DNA of 64,000 nt, taken from the NCBI RefSeq assembly GCF_004379255.2, contig NC_056051.1, forward strand, positions 3,126,062-3,190,061. Reading direction: 5' to 3'. The position numbers were made by a program, and so were the translations under genes. Shown here in pieces: positions 53,342 through 62,237 of this stretch. The stretch is from Salvia splendens. Taxonomy: Eukaryota; Streptophyta; Magnoliopsida; Lamiales; Lamiaceae. The notes below the pieces were generated by a model. It saw nothing but the letters and a program-made list of their open reading frames with translations. It was not told the DNA's origin and made no database searches. How positions within the stretch are numbered: position 1 is the stretch's first letter; every line of letters starts with the position of its first letter.

Positions 53342-54200
53342 TCTTGAAATTCCGGTTTGATTTTGGAGGGAAAATCATCCAGATTTTATGGGTTTTTTCT
53401 TGGAGTGGAATACGGAATAGGCTGTGGCTGAGTTTTGAATTGTTTTTTCAGGTAGTTTAACTTTTTGGGGTGAAGCTTGAGAAGTAAATAGTGGAGAAGT
53501 TGAGAGCCAAAATTCCACTTCGCTCTTTATTTTCTCTGTCGTTGCTATTAATTTTTCAGGAAAATTTTGACTGTAAAAATGAAATGAGATATTTTACTAC
53601 TTTTGGCAGAATGAGAAATTTGTCATTTAGTATGTTGTTTAAGAACATGATCTTAATCTTTACAATCAAAATAAATATTGTAATTTGATTTGTTGTGTAA
53701 AAACATGATATGCCAAATACAACAAAGAATCGCTCATCGCCCATGGCCTCATGTTATTAAAGAAAGGTTTTCACACACTAGTTTAAAACAGATTCTTCTA
53801 TCGAGTGGTTGCTAACAGATCTCCACTTCTGTCATCTCACTGCAGAGTCTTTGATTATTGAAGTTCTCCAACAATCTCAGATTGTTAATACCCCTCCGGT
53901 GACAACATTAGATGCAGAGCTTAGACGCTGTAATAAACCTCAATACCACATGAAGGAGAGCAACTCAACAAGGATTCCCCTAAACCAGTACATGAATGAA
54001 ACTGCACACAAACATGGATCCAAACTAAGAGAAACACATTTATTTACCTTCCCAAATGCAGCTCATAAACATTCAACTATGATTTCTACACATCCATTTC
54101 ATTTGCCAATTAACTATTACAATTGCAAACTGAGTTTACTCTAACAACATCCAGTGAAAGAACAAAAGTTTCCGTACAACATTCCTATGTATCATAACAT
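53342..54200. other. Intergenic region between receptor kinase and carrier genes
   Basis: Presumably the promoter of the receptor kinase (minus strand) up to about 53.5 kb and, farther right, the 3' flank of the carrier. The 111-codon plus-strand ORF at 53809-54144 has no recognisable features and is probably chance. Confidence 0.4.
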
Positions 54201-54385
54201 ATTAGGTAAATCCATAAGGCAGTATTGGGAAGAAAATCCAGTACTAATATGCTATGACTGTTATTGAACATGCCAAGTACAAAAACTAGTTGAAGTGGCT
54301 CAAAGCCTGAATAACTGGAACCCCTTCTTAAACAAACACCATCACATTAGAAGGCAAGTTTGTTAGAATTACTGCACTCAATATC

Positions 54386-55621
54386 TCAGCCACATTGATC
54401 AGCTACTGCATCAGCAGGAACGGCAGCAACTTCAAGCTCCTTTCTCCTTATATACTCATTCAAAATTGTAAGCCGGGCTGTCTCAAACGCAAAGTACCCT
54501 ATAGCAGAAAAGCAAGCACTATAGAAAACTCGAGGCCCCATCCCACGAGTGAATCCAACCCACCCTTCTTCCTTAAGTATCTGCTTGACTGTATCCCTCA
54601 CTCCTGAATACATGGCAGCAGAAACCTTGTTCACAGCCTCCCCCTGGCCCTGTGTCATCAGCCTAGTCTTCACTACATCCAAAGGAGTTGTCAAAGAGGC
54701 GGATATTGCCCCGGCCAAAGCCCCACAGCCAACACTCTGATACGGCTCCAAATTCGCCTGCTTTGTCTCCCTCAAGACCGCGGCTTTCAGATATTCAAAT
54801 GACGAATAACTCAGAACACCAGCAGGCAGATTTCTAAGCAATGTGGCACTATATCCAGCGTACAGCCCCAAGATTCCATCTTTCTCCAAAATCCTCAACA
54901 AAACCTCCCACGATCGCCCCTTGGCGCCCGCCTGCATCCTCTGCGTGATCAATTCCTTCGGCACCATGATCGCAGACGACACAATGTTCCCCATCGCGCC
55001 AGCTGTTGGGGGGATCAACAGAGGCGGATAGCTCCCTATTCTCGACAAAAACGACTTCCCAAACTCACAAGTTCCGAAATAAACTGCAGAGGAAAACGTC
55101 GAGCCGACAATAACGGCGGAAACGCCACTGTAGAATCCCAGAATCCCCTCACTCTGGAAAGTCTTGACAATCACATCGAATGCACCTTTGTAAATTTCGG
55201 ATGCCCCCTTTGTCTGCAGCCTGGTTTTGACCGTGTCGAGGGGATGAAGACAAACATATGTGAATGCACCGGCGATCCCACCAGCAGCAGCGCCGATGAC
55301 CGCCCGCTCAAGAGTGGAGAGATTCTTGAATAGGGCTTGGGCCGCCGGCGACCCTCTAGCGGCCGGCTTGAGCCAATTGCGTTTTTGTGGGTTTTGAGAG
55401 AGGTCCTGGTTGGAAAGTGTGGCGGATGAGAAGGTCAATTTTGGTTTGGGGATTTTAGCAAACACCTTGCGTGCGGCTGCGGTTGGATTGGGTCTGGTGT
55501 GCGAGTAGGTAGGCGAGGAGGAAATGAGAGTGTTGAGATGGTTAAATGATGAATTGAAATCGGTCAGAGTGTGAGAATTTGGGGAGAGAAGGATGAGAGC
55601 ATTGCCCGTCGAAGTTTCCAT
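54386..55621 (-). CDS. MFL1: Mitoferrin-like carrier, chloroplast-targeted type
   Basis: 411 residues in one exon. The serine/threonine- and proline-rich N-terminus (about 1-100) looks like a plastid transit peptide. Three mitochondrial-carrier repeats follow with the signature motifs PLDTVKTRL (127-135), PKELITQRM (221-229) and PLDVVKTRL (313-321). Each is followed by a helix pair and an EGxxGF/LY-type loop. The sequence resembles the Arabidopsis plastid Mitoferrin-like 1 protein, which contributes to chloroplast iron supply (known for that protein). The carrier sits in the inner envelope membrane (inference). The frame is intact; the start codon at 55621 is the first ATG and keeps the transit peptide. 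The symbol is by resemblance, not by search. Confidence 0.88.
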   Translation of the reverse strand: METSTGNALILLSPNSHTLTDFNSSFNHLNTLISSSPTYSHTRPNPTAAARKVFAKIPKPKLTFSSATLSNQDLSQNPQKRNWLKPAARGSPAAQALFKNLSTLERAVIGAAAGGIAGAFTYVCLHPLDTVKTRLQTKGASEIYKGAFDVIVKTFQSEGILGFYSGVSAVIVGSTFSSAVYFGTCEFGKSFLSRIGSYPPLLIPPTAGAMGNIVSSAIMVPKELITQRMQAGAKGRSWEVLLRILEKDGILGLYAGYSATLLRNLPAGVLSYSSFEYLKAAVLRETKQANLEPYQSVGCGALAGAISASLTTPLDVVKTRLMTQGQGEAVNKVSAAMYSGVRDTVKQILKEEGWVGFTRGMGPRVFYSACFSAIGYFAFETARLTILNEYIRRKELEVAAVPADAVADQCG

Positions 55622-55997
55622 TTAGACTGAAGTTTGATTTTTATCGGAAATTTGCAGCGTTGCTTGTTTATTCAAAGCACGTTGGTGGCGGAGGTAGATG
55701 GGGGATTGGGGATGGGGTTTAGGATGTGTGTGGAAAAATTCAGTAATGTTTTGGTTAGAAATAAAAGAGGCATAGTTTTGGACTGGAACACACATAACAT
55801 AGGGCCATAGGGGGTGGTTTATTGCAACTCTCCCTGTCCGGAACTAAAATTGTACTGTTCCTCAATGAAATGGTCTAAATTTCACAATATTTTGCAACCT
55901 TTCATAGTAAATTCTGATTTATAAAAGTTTTAAAATTTAATATTGGCATAACCTATTAGCTATAACTTAACGAGGAATGATATGTTGAGCGCTCTCA
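55622..55997. other. Promoter region of the mitoferrin-like gene
   Basis: No gene. The sequence immediately right of 55621 is the likely leader and promoter of the minus-strand carrier gene. No clear TATA box was identified. Confidence 0.4.
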
Positions 55998-56650
55998 GAG
56001 CATCTGCAATAGGGACGAATGTCCCGGCGGACATCCCAAAACACATTCGGCCACGTCATAAAGATTTCTCATAGCATTGCCACGTCATAAGGACATCTCA
56101 CTCCACAATAGTGGACATCCCTAAGGACATCCCGGTAGACATCCACAATAATCAAAATTCACAAATATGCAATTTTGCGGAATTAAAATTTCAACACGAA
56201 TACGGGAAATATGCAACCATTTTTATTTCAAAAAAAAGCATACATATTTAAATTAAAAAAAGTACATAGTTCACCCAAAAAAATCATCTCAAACCAAAAA
56301 ACGATTCAAACAGAGTACATGTTATGCCTTGAATCTGTATAGTTTCCCGCTAGCCGAACGGGGTCTCGCTGGCCCGACGGTAGGAAAGTTTTTTTTTGTT
56401 TTAAGCCTTCATTTTCGACGATAATACATGCGTCAGAGTTTTTAAAAAAATTGTATATATAGAGTTAGCAACGAGCCATATATATAGAGTTTTAAAAAAA
56501 TAAAAAAATTCAGATGTTCGTCGTGACACCGCAATAGCGGACGTCCGCTGAAACCGACAGACGACCTCTCATCCGTCGGGGGACGTCCGCGTCCGCCTCA
56601 TTTGATGCAATAGCGGACGTCCGCCCCGACGTCCCCTATTGCGGATGCTC
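55998..56650. mobile_element. PIF/Harbinger-type MITE
   Basis: Ends GAGCATCTGCAATAGGGACG and, inverted, GAGCATCCGCAATAGGGGACG. TCA and TTA flank it, so one copy of the 3-bp duplication has mutated. It has no gene. The right third carries repeated GGACGTCCGC motifs (for example ATAGCGGACGTCCGC, twice). The terminus GAGCATC is shared with the elements at 21121 and 57917. Confidence 0.85.
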
Positions 56651-56997
56651 TTAGTGAGCGCCAGCTTGAGCGGCTACCACGTAATTGCCTTTTATTTATT
56701 TATTTATTTATTTATTTATTTCTTTCTCTCTCCTCTTACTTACATACACGTTCTTCTTCAAACTCCTCTAAAATTCTACTTCTCTCTGCAAAAGTTAAAA
56801 AATCTCTATACTTCTCTTCCACAATATCTTCTTCACAATTCATTCATCACACTGAAAGAAAGCTTCGGAAGCCATGAACACACACACAAGAGATATATTT
56901 GCAGAGAGCTCTCAAATCGAGATCTTTCTGGTATTCAAATGTATCCAGATGCAATACATATATACTACATTCAAACGATCTAAAACATTGTACTAAT
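56651..56997. other. Noncoding segment partly repeated in inverse orientation at 62110-62240
   Basis: GCAAAAGTTAAAAAATCTCT and CTTCCACAAT (about 56785-56830) recur reverse-complemented near 62180-62205 (TTGTGGAAGATAAT and AGAGATTTTTTAACTTTTGC). The two copies flank the block of three Harbinger elements. Nothing else was recognised. Confidence 0.45.
56692..56721 (+). repeat. (TTTA)n microsatellite
   Basis: Seven to eight uninterrupted TTTA units followed by TTTCTTTCTCTCTCC. It could be length-variable between individuals. Confidence 0.9.
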
Positions 56998-57651
56998 CTA
57001 CTTTAACAAACTCTGCAAGGCTTGTTTCCTCTTTAAACCGCGCAACACCACGTCGCGCCAAGTACATAAGTGGTCCTCCATCTTAGATGGCTTGTCCGCG
57101 GTTTCAACACGTGCAAGGTTGATCATTGGCTCCTTTTGTGCCGCATACTCCTTACTCTTCTTTGTCTCATTCTCAGCTTCAGCTCTCGTGGAGTTCATGA
57201 TTGTTTTGGCTCGCGCACAATGCTTTGCAGCTTGATCAGCTTGACGGTCCAGTGACTTGAGAGAATGTACTGCAGCTTGATCAGCTTGGCGGTCCAGCGA
57301 CTTGAGATCAGGCATTGTGGCTTGTTGATCAACTCGGCATGTGGCGGCTTGATCAACTTGGTTAGCAGCGGCTTGATCAACTTGGTTAACAGTGGCTTGA
57401 TCCAGCCTAGGCGTCCGATAATCTCTTCCTTGATCAACAACTTGATCAATTTGACATGCAGCGGTTCGGTCAACTTTGATATCATTTCCAATACACACTA
57501 CACCAAACTTGAAACATTCAGGATTTTTTTTGACCGCCAGTGAACAGGAAGATAGGGTTGAAGGAAAAAAAAAGGAAAAGAGCTCCAATTCGATTGCTTT
57601 TACGCCAATTGGTAGACGCAATTTCTTGGGGATATTTATCTCATTGACCAA
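56998..57651 (-). CDS. Unrecognised repeat-containing ORF
   Basis: 217 codons. The N-terminus MVNEINIPKKLRLPIGVKA is protein-like. The middle is built from VDQAA-type repeats (for example QVDQAAANQVDQAATCRVDQ) and two copies of LKSLDRQADQAA, encoded by a 27-bp DNA repeat containing TTGATCAACTTGGTTA (57340-57440). The C-terminal part is lysine-rich and helical. It may be a low-complexity host gene fragment or a noncoding repeat that happens to be open. No function can be given. Confidence 0.35.
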   Translation of the reverse strand: MVNEINIPKKLRLPIGVKAIELELFSFFFPSTLSSCSLAVKKNPECFKFGVVCIGNDIKVDRTAACQIDQVVDQGRDYRTPRLDQATVNQVDQAAANQVDQAATCRVDQQATMPDLKSLDRQADQAAVHSLKSLDRQADQAAKHCARAKTIMNSTRAEAENETKKSKEYAAQKEPMINLARVETADKPSKMEDHLCTWRDVVLRGLKRKQALQSLLK

Positions 57652-57916
57652 TTTCGTTCCTTCTTTCCCAATTCAAATAAGAACGGTGGCGTTGGTCTTC
57701 TCTCTCTCTTGATTTTTATCGATCTCTCTCATTCTCGGTGATAATCATTGATAGAAACCCCCGTAGCCACTTTCAAATTCCCCAATTTTATTGAACCCGT
57801 GCGTAACTCAGTCATTGACCATCACTGCCTGGAAATTGATGCGGCGACCTACACCTCAACAAGTCCATCCATCGAGCCACTTCCAGTGCTCGGAATTTGA
57901 TGCAACTAGAGCTTAA
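57652..57916. other. Intergenic sequence
   Basis: Holds the TCTCTCTCTC-rich leader-like stretch beside the preceding minus-strand ORF. No other signal was seen. Confidence 0.35.
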
Positions 57917-59768
57917 GAGCATCCACAACCGTGCTCTTGCCAGCGACACGGTTGAGGGCCCGGGCGGTACTATTCATGTCTGCTCTCTGGCAAGAGCACA
58001 ACACCCACAACTGTGCTCTTCCGCAAGGACGAGCACAATTAATATAAAATTCAATTAAACAAAAACATTTTCATAATATTAAAATCCATTTAAAAACCAC
58101 AATAAATATTACAAATTACAAATAAAATTAAAAAATACATAATTAAAATCCTAAAAATTAAAAATTACATAATTAAACTCCTTAAAATTAAAAATTACAT
58201 AATTAAAATCCTAAAAATTAAAAATTACAAAATTAAACTCCTAATAAGACTACGCATCCGGCGGGATCAACCCCAATTGTTTTTGGAGACCTTTTATCAT
58301 GGTCTCGTGTGTTTCAAGTTGCGTGGGGGTCATAGATGACCTATCGGCCATATTGAGTTGGCTTAAGAGCATCCACAGCGAGTTGTTCGGGGGTGGAGGT
58401 GGCACATAGGGAGCGGGAGCGGCTTCGGGAGTGGCTTCGGGAGTCGAGCCGCGACGACGGTTGGCCGCCGCCTTCTTCCTTCCTTGGGGGCGGCGTTGGA
58501 AACCGCTCGGTCCGGCGTCGGGGCTACCCAAGTTAGCTCCGGCGAATGGCTAGCCACTTCTTCCGAGCCGGAGTCGGATAGGGCTACCGACCTTGATCGT
58601 TTGGAGGAGCAGCTAGAGGAGGATGTTATGTCTCCCTTATACTTCGGGTGCGTCTGCGTCTCCTGCCAAACGTTAAGATATTTGAACGACTTACCGTTCA
58701 TGGATTGGTAGGTGCTCAGCGCGGCGGTGATGATGTCGACCTCGCTTCGGCCGCTCCCGGCATTCCGGGACTCCTGGATGAAATAGCCGTTGAACTTGCC
58801 AATTTCTTCGTTGGCTCGACCGATGCAGTTGCGCACCATACTCTCATTGCGCTCGATCGTTCCCGGCGGCCGATTTGCATTGTACCGGCTAGAGACGCTC
58901 CACCAAAAGTGATCGCCGGATTGGTTCGTTCCAACCACCGCATCTTCGGAGATTTCCAAGTACGCCTTGAACAATCTTTCCATCTCCGCCGGTGAGTACG
59001 GTGTGCGGACACCGGCGCGAGATGGAGGAGTCGGCATTTGGGAAGGGGCGCGAGGCCTAGGCTCCGGTGTCCACCCGTAGCGCCCTTCGGAGGCACCTTG
59101 GTCGTCAATTGGGTATGGACGGTAGCCACCCGGAACGGCCGAATCTTGGGTTTAAGGAGGGGCCGAATATTCCGTTTCCGGACTAGGAAACTGTTGTGAA
59201 CAGAACCATTCGGGGTTCCAACCGTGGGAGCCCGAAGGGTTATCGTTTTGGCCGGACGTAGTGATGTTGTAGGGTATGAGAGAATGAAGATGAAAATGGA
59301 TATGAGAGAATGGAGATGAGAATGGATATTGGAGAATGATGATGAGAGTTGTGTAGTTTGATGTGAATTTTTGGGGTGAAATTGGGGGTATTTATAGATG
59401 AAAGTGTGTATTTTTGGGGTAAAAAAATGAAAAAAAAAGTGTAAAAAACGGTTATAAACTGATATATTTTTTTGGGGAAGTGAATTTTTTTTTATCGGTT
59501 TTTTTAATAAAAAACCAATTTTTAAAAAAATAAATAAATAATGTTTAAATGCAACGGCTACGCAGTTGACGAATGGGAGTGCGCCACGTGTGCGTCCGCT
59601 GGCACGGACGTGCTCGATACATCGAGCAGCGCCGTGTCAGCGGCGCGAGCGCAGCGGCGGCGGATGGCGTCCGTGCCAGCTGCGCGGACGGCGGTGGCGA
59701 TACATCGAGCAGCGCCGTGTCAGCGGCGCGGACGGCGGTGGCGACGGACGCCACCGCTGCGCATGCTC
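57917..59768 (-). mobile_element. PIF/Harbinger element carrying only ORF1, decayed
   Basis: 1852 bp, TAA on both sides (57914-57916 and 59769-59771), ends GAGCATCCACAACCG and GCGCATGCTC. Left and right subterminal regions nearly repeat those of the transposase-only element 21121-23120. Shared stretches include GGCAAGAGCACAACACCCAC, CTTCCGCAAGGACGAGCACAA and GGCACGGACGTGCTCGAT. No transposase is present. A 30-50 bp unit (CATCGAGCAGCGCCGTGTCA) repeats at the right end. Confidence 0.92.
58250..59265 (-). pseudogene. Harbinger ORF1, Myb/SANT-like, broken
   Basis: A minus-strand frame from an ATC at 59263-59265, where an ATG is expected, through one stop at 59152-59154 into a 224-codon run from 59037. 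This run contains the SANT-like region YSPAEMERLFKAYLEISED, then HFWWSVSSRYNANRPPG and WQETQTHPKY. Near 58500 the correct reading moves to another frame (GRKKAAANRRR, then WMLLSQLN and KGLQKQLGLIPPDA, ending 58250). It is therefore dead by a lost start, a stop and a frameshift. The length and domain order match the intact copy at 15772-16854, but the sequence is quite different, so it is another lineage. Confidence 0.85.
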
Positions 59769-60188
59769 TAAGATTTTATGCATTTTACTCAAAGATGGAT
59801 TGACTCTGTACTTGGTTGGAAGTTAATGTGTCAGCATGTGAGATTAATTTGTGTGTGTAGACATATATTTTTTCAATGTTGATAATGAATTTGAATATTT
59901 TATACTATTGTTGTCTGTTTTGGTTGTTGAATAAATCATATTTGTATGAATTATCAGGTGAATTGAGATTGTTAGGATCTAAGTTTTGATAATTCTTGAT
60001 ACTCAAATTGTTTGAGAAAATGCTAAAGTAAAACCTTGCTCTTATTCAATAAAAAATTCTTTTATTCTTGCTTCCTTCGTCCTAATTCCATCTTGAATTT
60101 AGGTTTTGGTTGATCTTATGAGTGGAGAAGGTGGAGATTGCTTTTACGCCAATGTATTCTCCGAGTGTATTTTATCTTATATTCATTA
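59769..60188. other. Spacer between Harbinger elements
   Basis: AT-rich, with no gene or element recognised. Confidence 0.45.
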
Positions 60189-62076
60189 GGCCATCCACAA
60201 CGCCGTTCCTATACCGTTCCTTAAACTACTATTTGCGGGCCCCACTGTACTTTTTACTCCATTCCTTAACTAAGGAACGGAACCTGCAACCCTCCGTTCC
60301 TTAGCCGTTCCTTAACCGTTCCTTAAATTACTATTTATTCAATTTCATTTCTTATTTTTATTTCCAACCCAATTCAATTAAAACAAACACACTTTATTTA
60401 AAAACACACAACATTAAAAAAAATTACAACTTAAACCTAAAAAAATAAAAAACACACAATTAAAATCCTAAAAAAATAAAAAACACAAATAAAAAACACA
60501 CAATTAAACGTGGGAAAATACAAAAACTACTCCGCCGGCTAATCATCGTCCGGAGGCGGTCGAGGTTGAGGGGGAGTCGGAAGGCCAACTTGTGCTGCCA
60601 TATGCACAATTCCGTTCCACCAGGTCACGAATTGGGCGTACGAGAAGCAGGAAGTGTCCGCCATTGTGGCGGTCATGTACGCCACCATAAGTGTGTCCGA
60701 GCCTCCCCGCGAGCCCGATCCCAAGGCCGGCTGGCTTGATTCGCCTCGGCCCTTCCTCGCTCTAGCCGCCTTCGCCGCCTTCGTCCCTTGCGGCCGACGG
60801 CGCCCACGGCTGGATCCCCCGTATTCGCTGGCCGTATCCGCAAACACCTGCGGTTCACCCTCGCTGCCCTCCCCGGTGTCACCAGACGAGTAGTTGCCGC
60901 TCGTCGTGTGCTTCGTGCGCTTTGAGGTTGAGCCCGAGCTGGAGCGGACACCGCCGACCCACCTTTCCTCGTCCTTGACGAGCTGCCAAATACCGGTGTC
61001 CTGGTGGGAGGCGCGCAAAGCCGCCCTCAGAATGTCGGCGCCCGAAGCTCCGCTTCGGCCGAGTAGATGCCGCAGAATTTTTTTGACCTGTAAGTCGACT
61101 CAGCCAAAGTGAGCACGGAGCATTGTATATTTGCGCTTCCGGACCCCTTTCGGCTTAGTCTGGTGGTAGACATCATGGACCTTTTCCCAGAAGCACTTGG
61201 CGGCTTGTTGATTCCCGACGATGGGATCGTACAAGACGGTGAGCCAGGCATTGTACACAGCCTTTGTTTCTTCGTTGCTGTACGGATGCCGGCCCAGATC
61301 CTCCGGTTCCTCCTCCTCCTCCTCGGCCGCCTCAGACGCAGCCTTGGAGCTTCCACCGCCTCGGCCTCCTCCCTGGGTGGGTTCAACGGGGATATCCTCC
61401 CGAATCTGGGACAATCCCTGAGAAGGCCGCGAGGCGGAGGGTTGAGCGTATGCATCCACATCGAAAGTGGGTGGTTGGTACCCACCCCGCGTCGCCGACC
61501 CCTGGGTGCCCAGCGTCGACGAACCGGAACCACCAAGTGTGTTGTACATGGTCTCCCAATCGCCGAACGCGTTGAAATCCCACCCACCGGAGCCGCCACC
61601 GCCGTAGTTACCGTCGCCGGACATTTTGTGAAGAGATTGAATATGAAAATTGGAGAGGAAATGAAGTTGATTTAGGAAGAATAGATGTGTAGTTGTGTGT
61701 GAAATGAGGATGAATTAGGAGTATTTATAGAATAAGAAAATAAAAAATAAAAAAAATTAAAAAACGATAAAAAAACGGTAATAATACCGTTAATTTTTTT
61801 TTTATAAAATCAATTTTTTTTTTAAAAATAATTATTGCGTCAGCACGTGACGCCGCCCACTCGCGGGCCGGCGAGTGGGCGTCACGCACGACGCGGGGGA
61901 GAGCCACGTCGCCGAAGCGCGTGGCGGCACAGACCGTGCCGCGAGTCGTGCCGTCGGCACCCGGCACGGCATGGGAACGGAACCTCGACGAAACCATGCT
62001 CCGCAACGCGTTCCGCTGCAAAGTCGTTCCGGCGGAACGGCACGCGGAACGCCGGCCGCCCGCGTTGCGGGTGCTC
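60189..62076 (-). mobile_element. PIF/Harbinger element carrying only ORF1, decayed
   Basis: 1888 bp, TTA on both sides (60186-60188 and 62077-62079), ends GGCCATCCACAACGCCG and, inverted, GAGCACCCGCAACGCGG. The gene is a broken ORF1 on the minus strand. The left end has repeated CCGTTCCTTA motifs and the right end has GC-rich CCGTGCC / GGCACGG motifs. No transposase is present. Confidence 0.9.
60539..61624 (-). pseudogene. Harbinger ORF1, Myb/SANT-like, interrupted
   Basis: The frame from ATG 61624 holds a glycine-rich start, an acidic run (EEEEEEPEDLG) and a SANT-like region (YSNEETKAVYNAWLTVLYDP, then KCFWEKVHDVYHQTKP). It is stopped by TGA at 61100-61102. It resumes in the same frame to the end at 60539 (GADILRAALRASHQDTG, then FSYAQFVTWWNGIVHMAAQ). 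Between 61030 and 61100 the family-typical KKFCGIYSAE lies in another frame, so a pair of compensating frameshifts is likely there. Confidence 0.82.
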
Positions 62077-62237
62077 TTAGTTCATATGTTAAAAAACAAC
62101 TCTAGCAGTAGTAGTATTTCCAGAGAGCAGATCTGCAGAAAAATACTAGTAAGATTTTAGCGAGTAGAAAATTGTGGAAGATAATTAGAGAGATTTTTTA
62201 ACTTTTGCCGAGCGGTAAATGTTCAGGTAGAATTTTA
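62077..62237. other. Spacer with inverted copy of 56.8 kb sequence
   Basis: Contains the reverse complement of part of 56785-56830 (see that entry). No gene. Confidence 0.45.
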
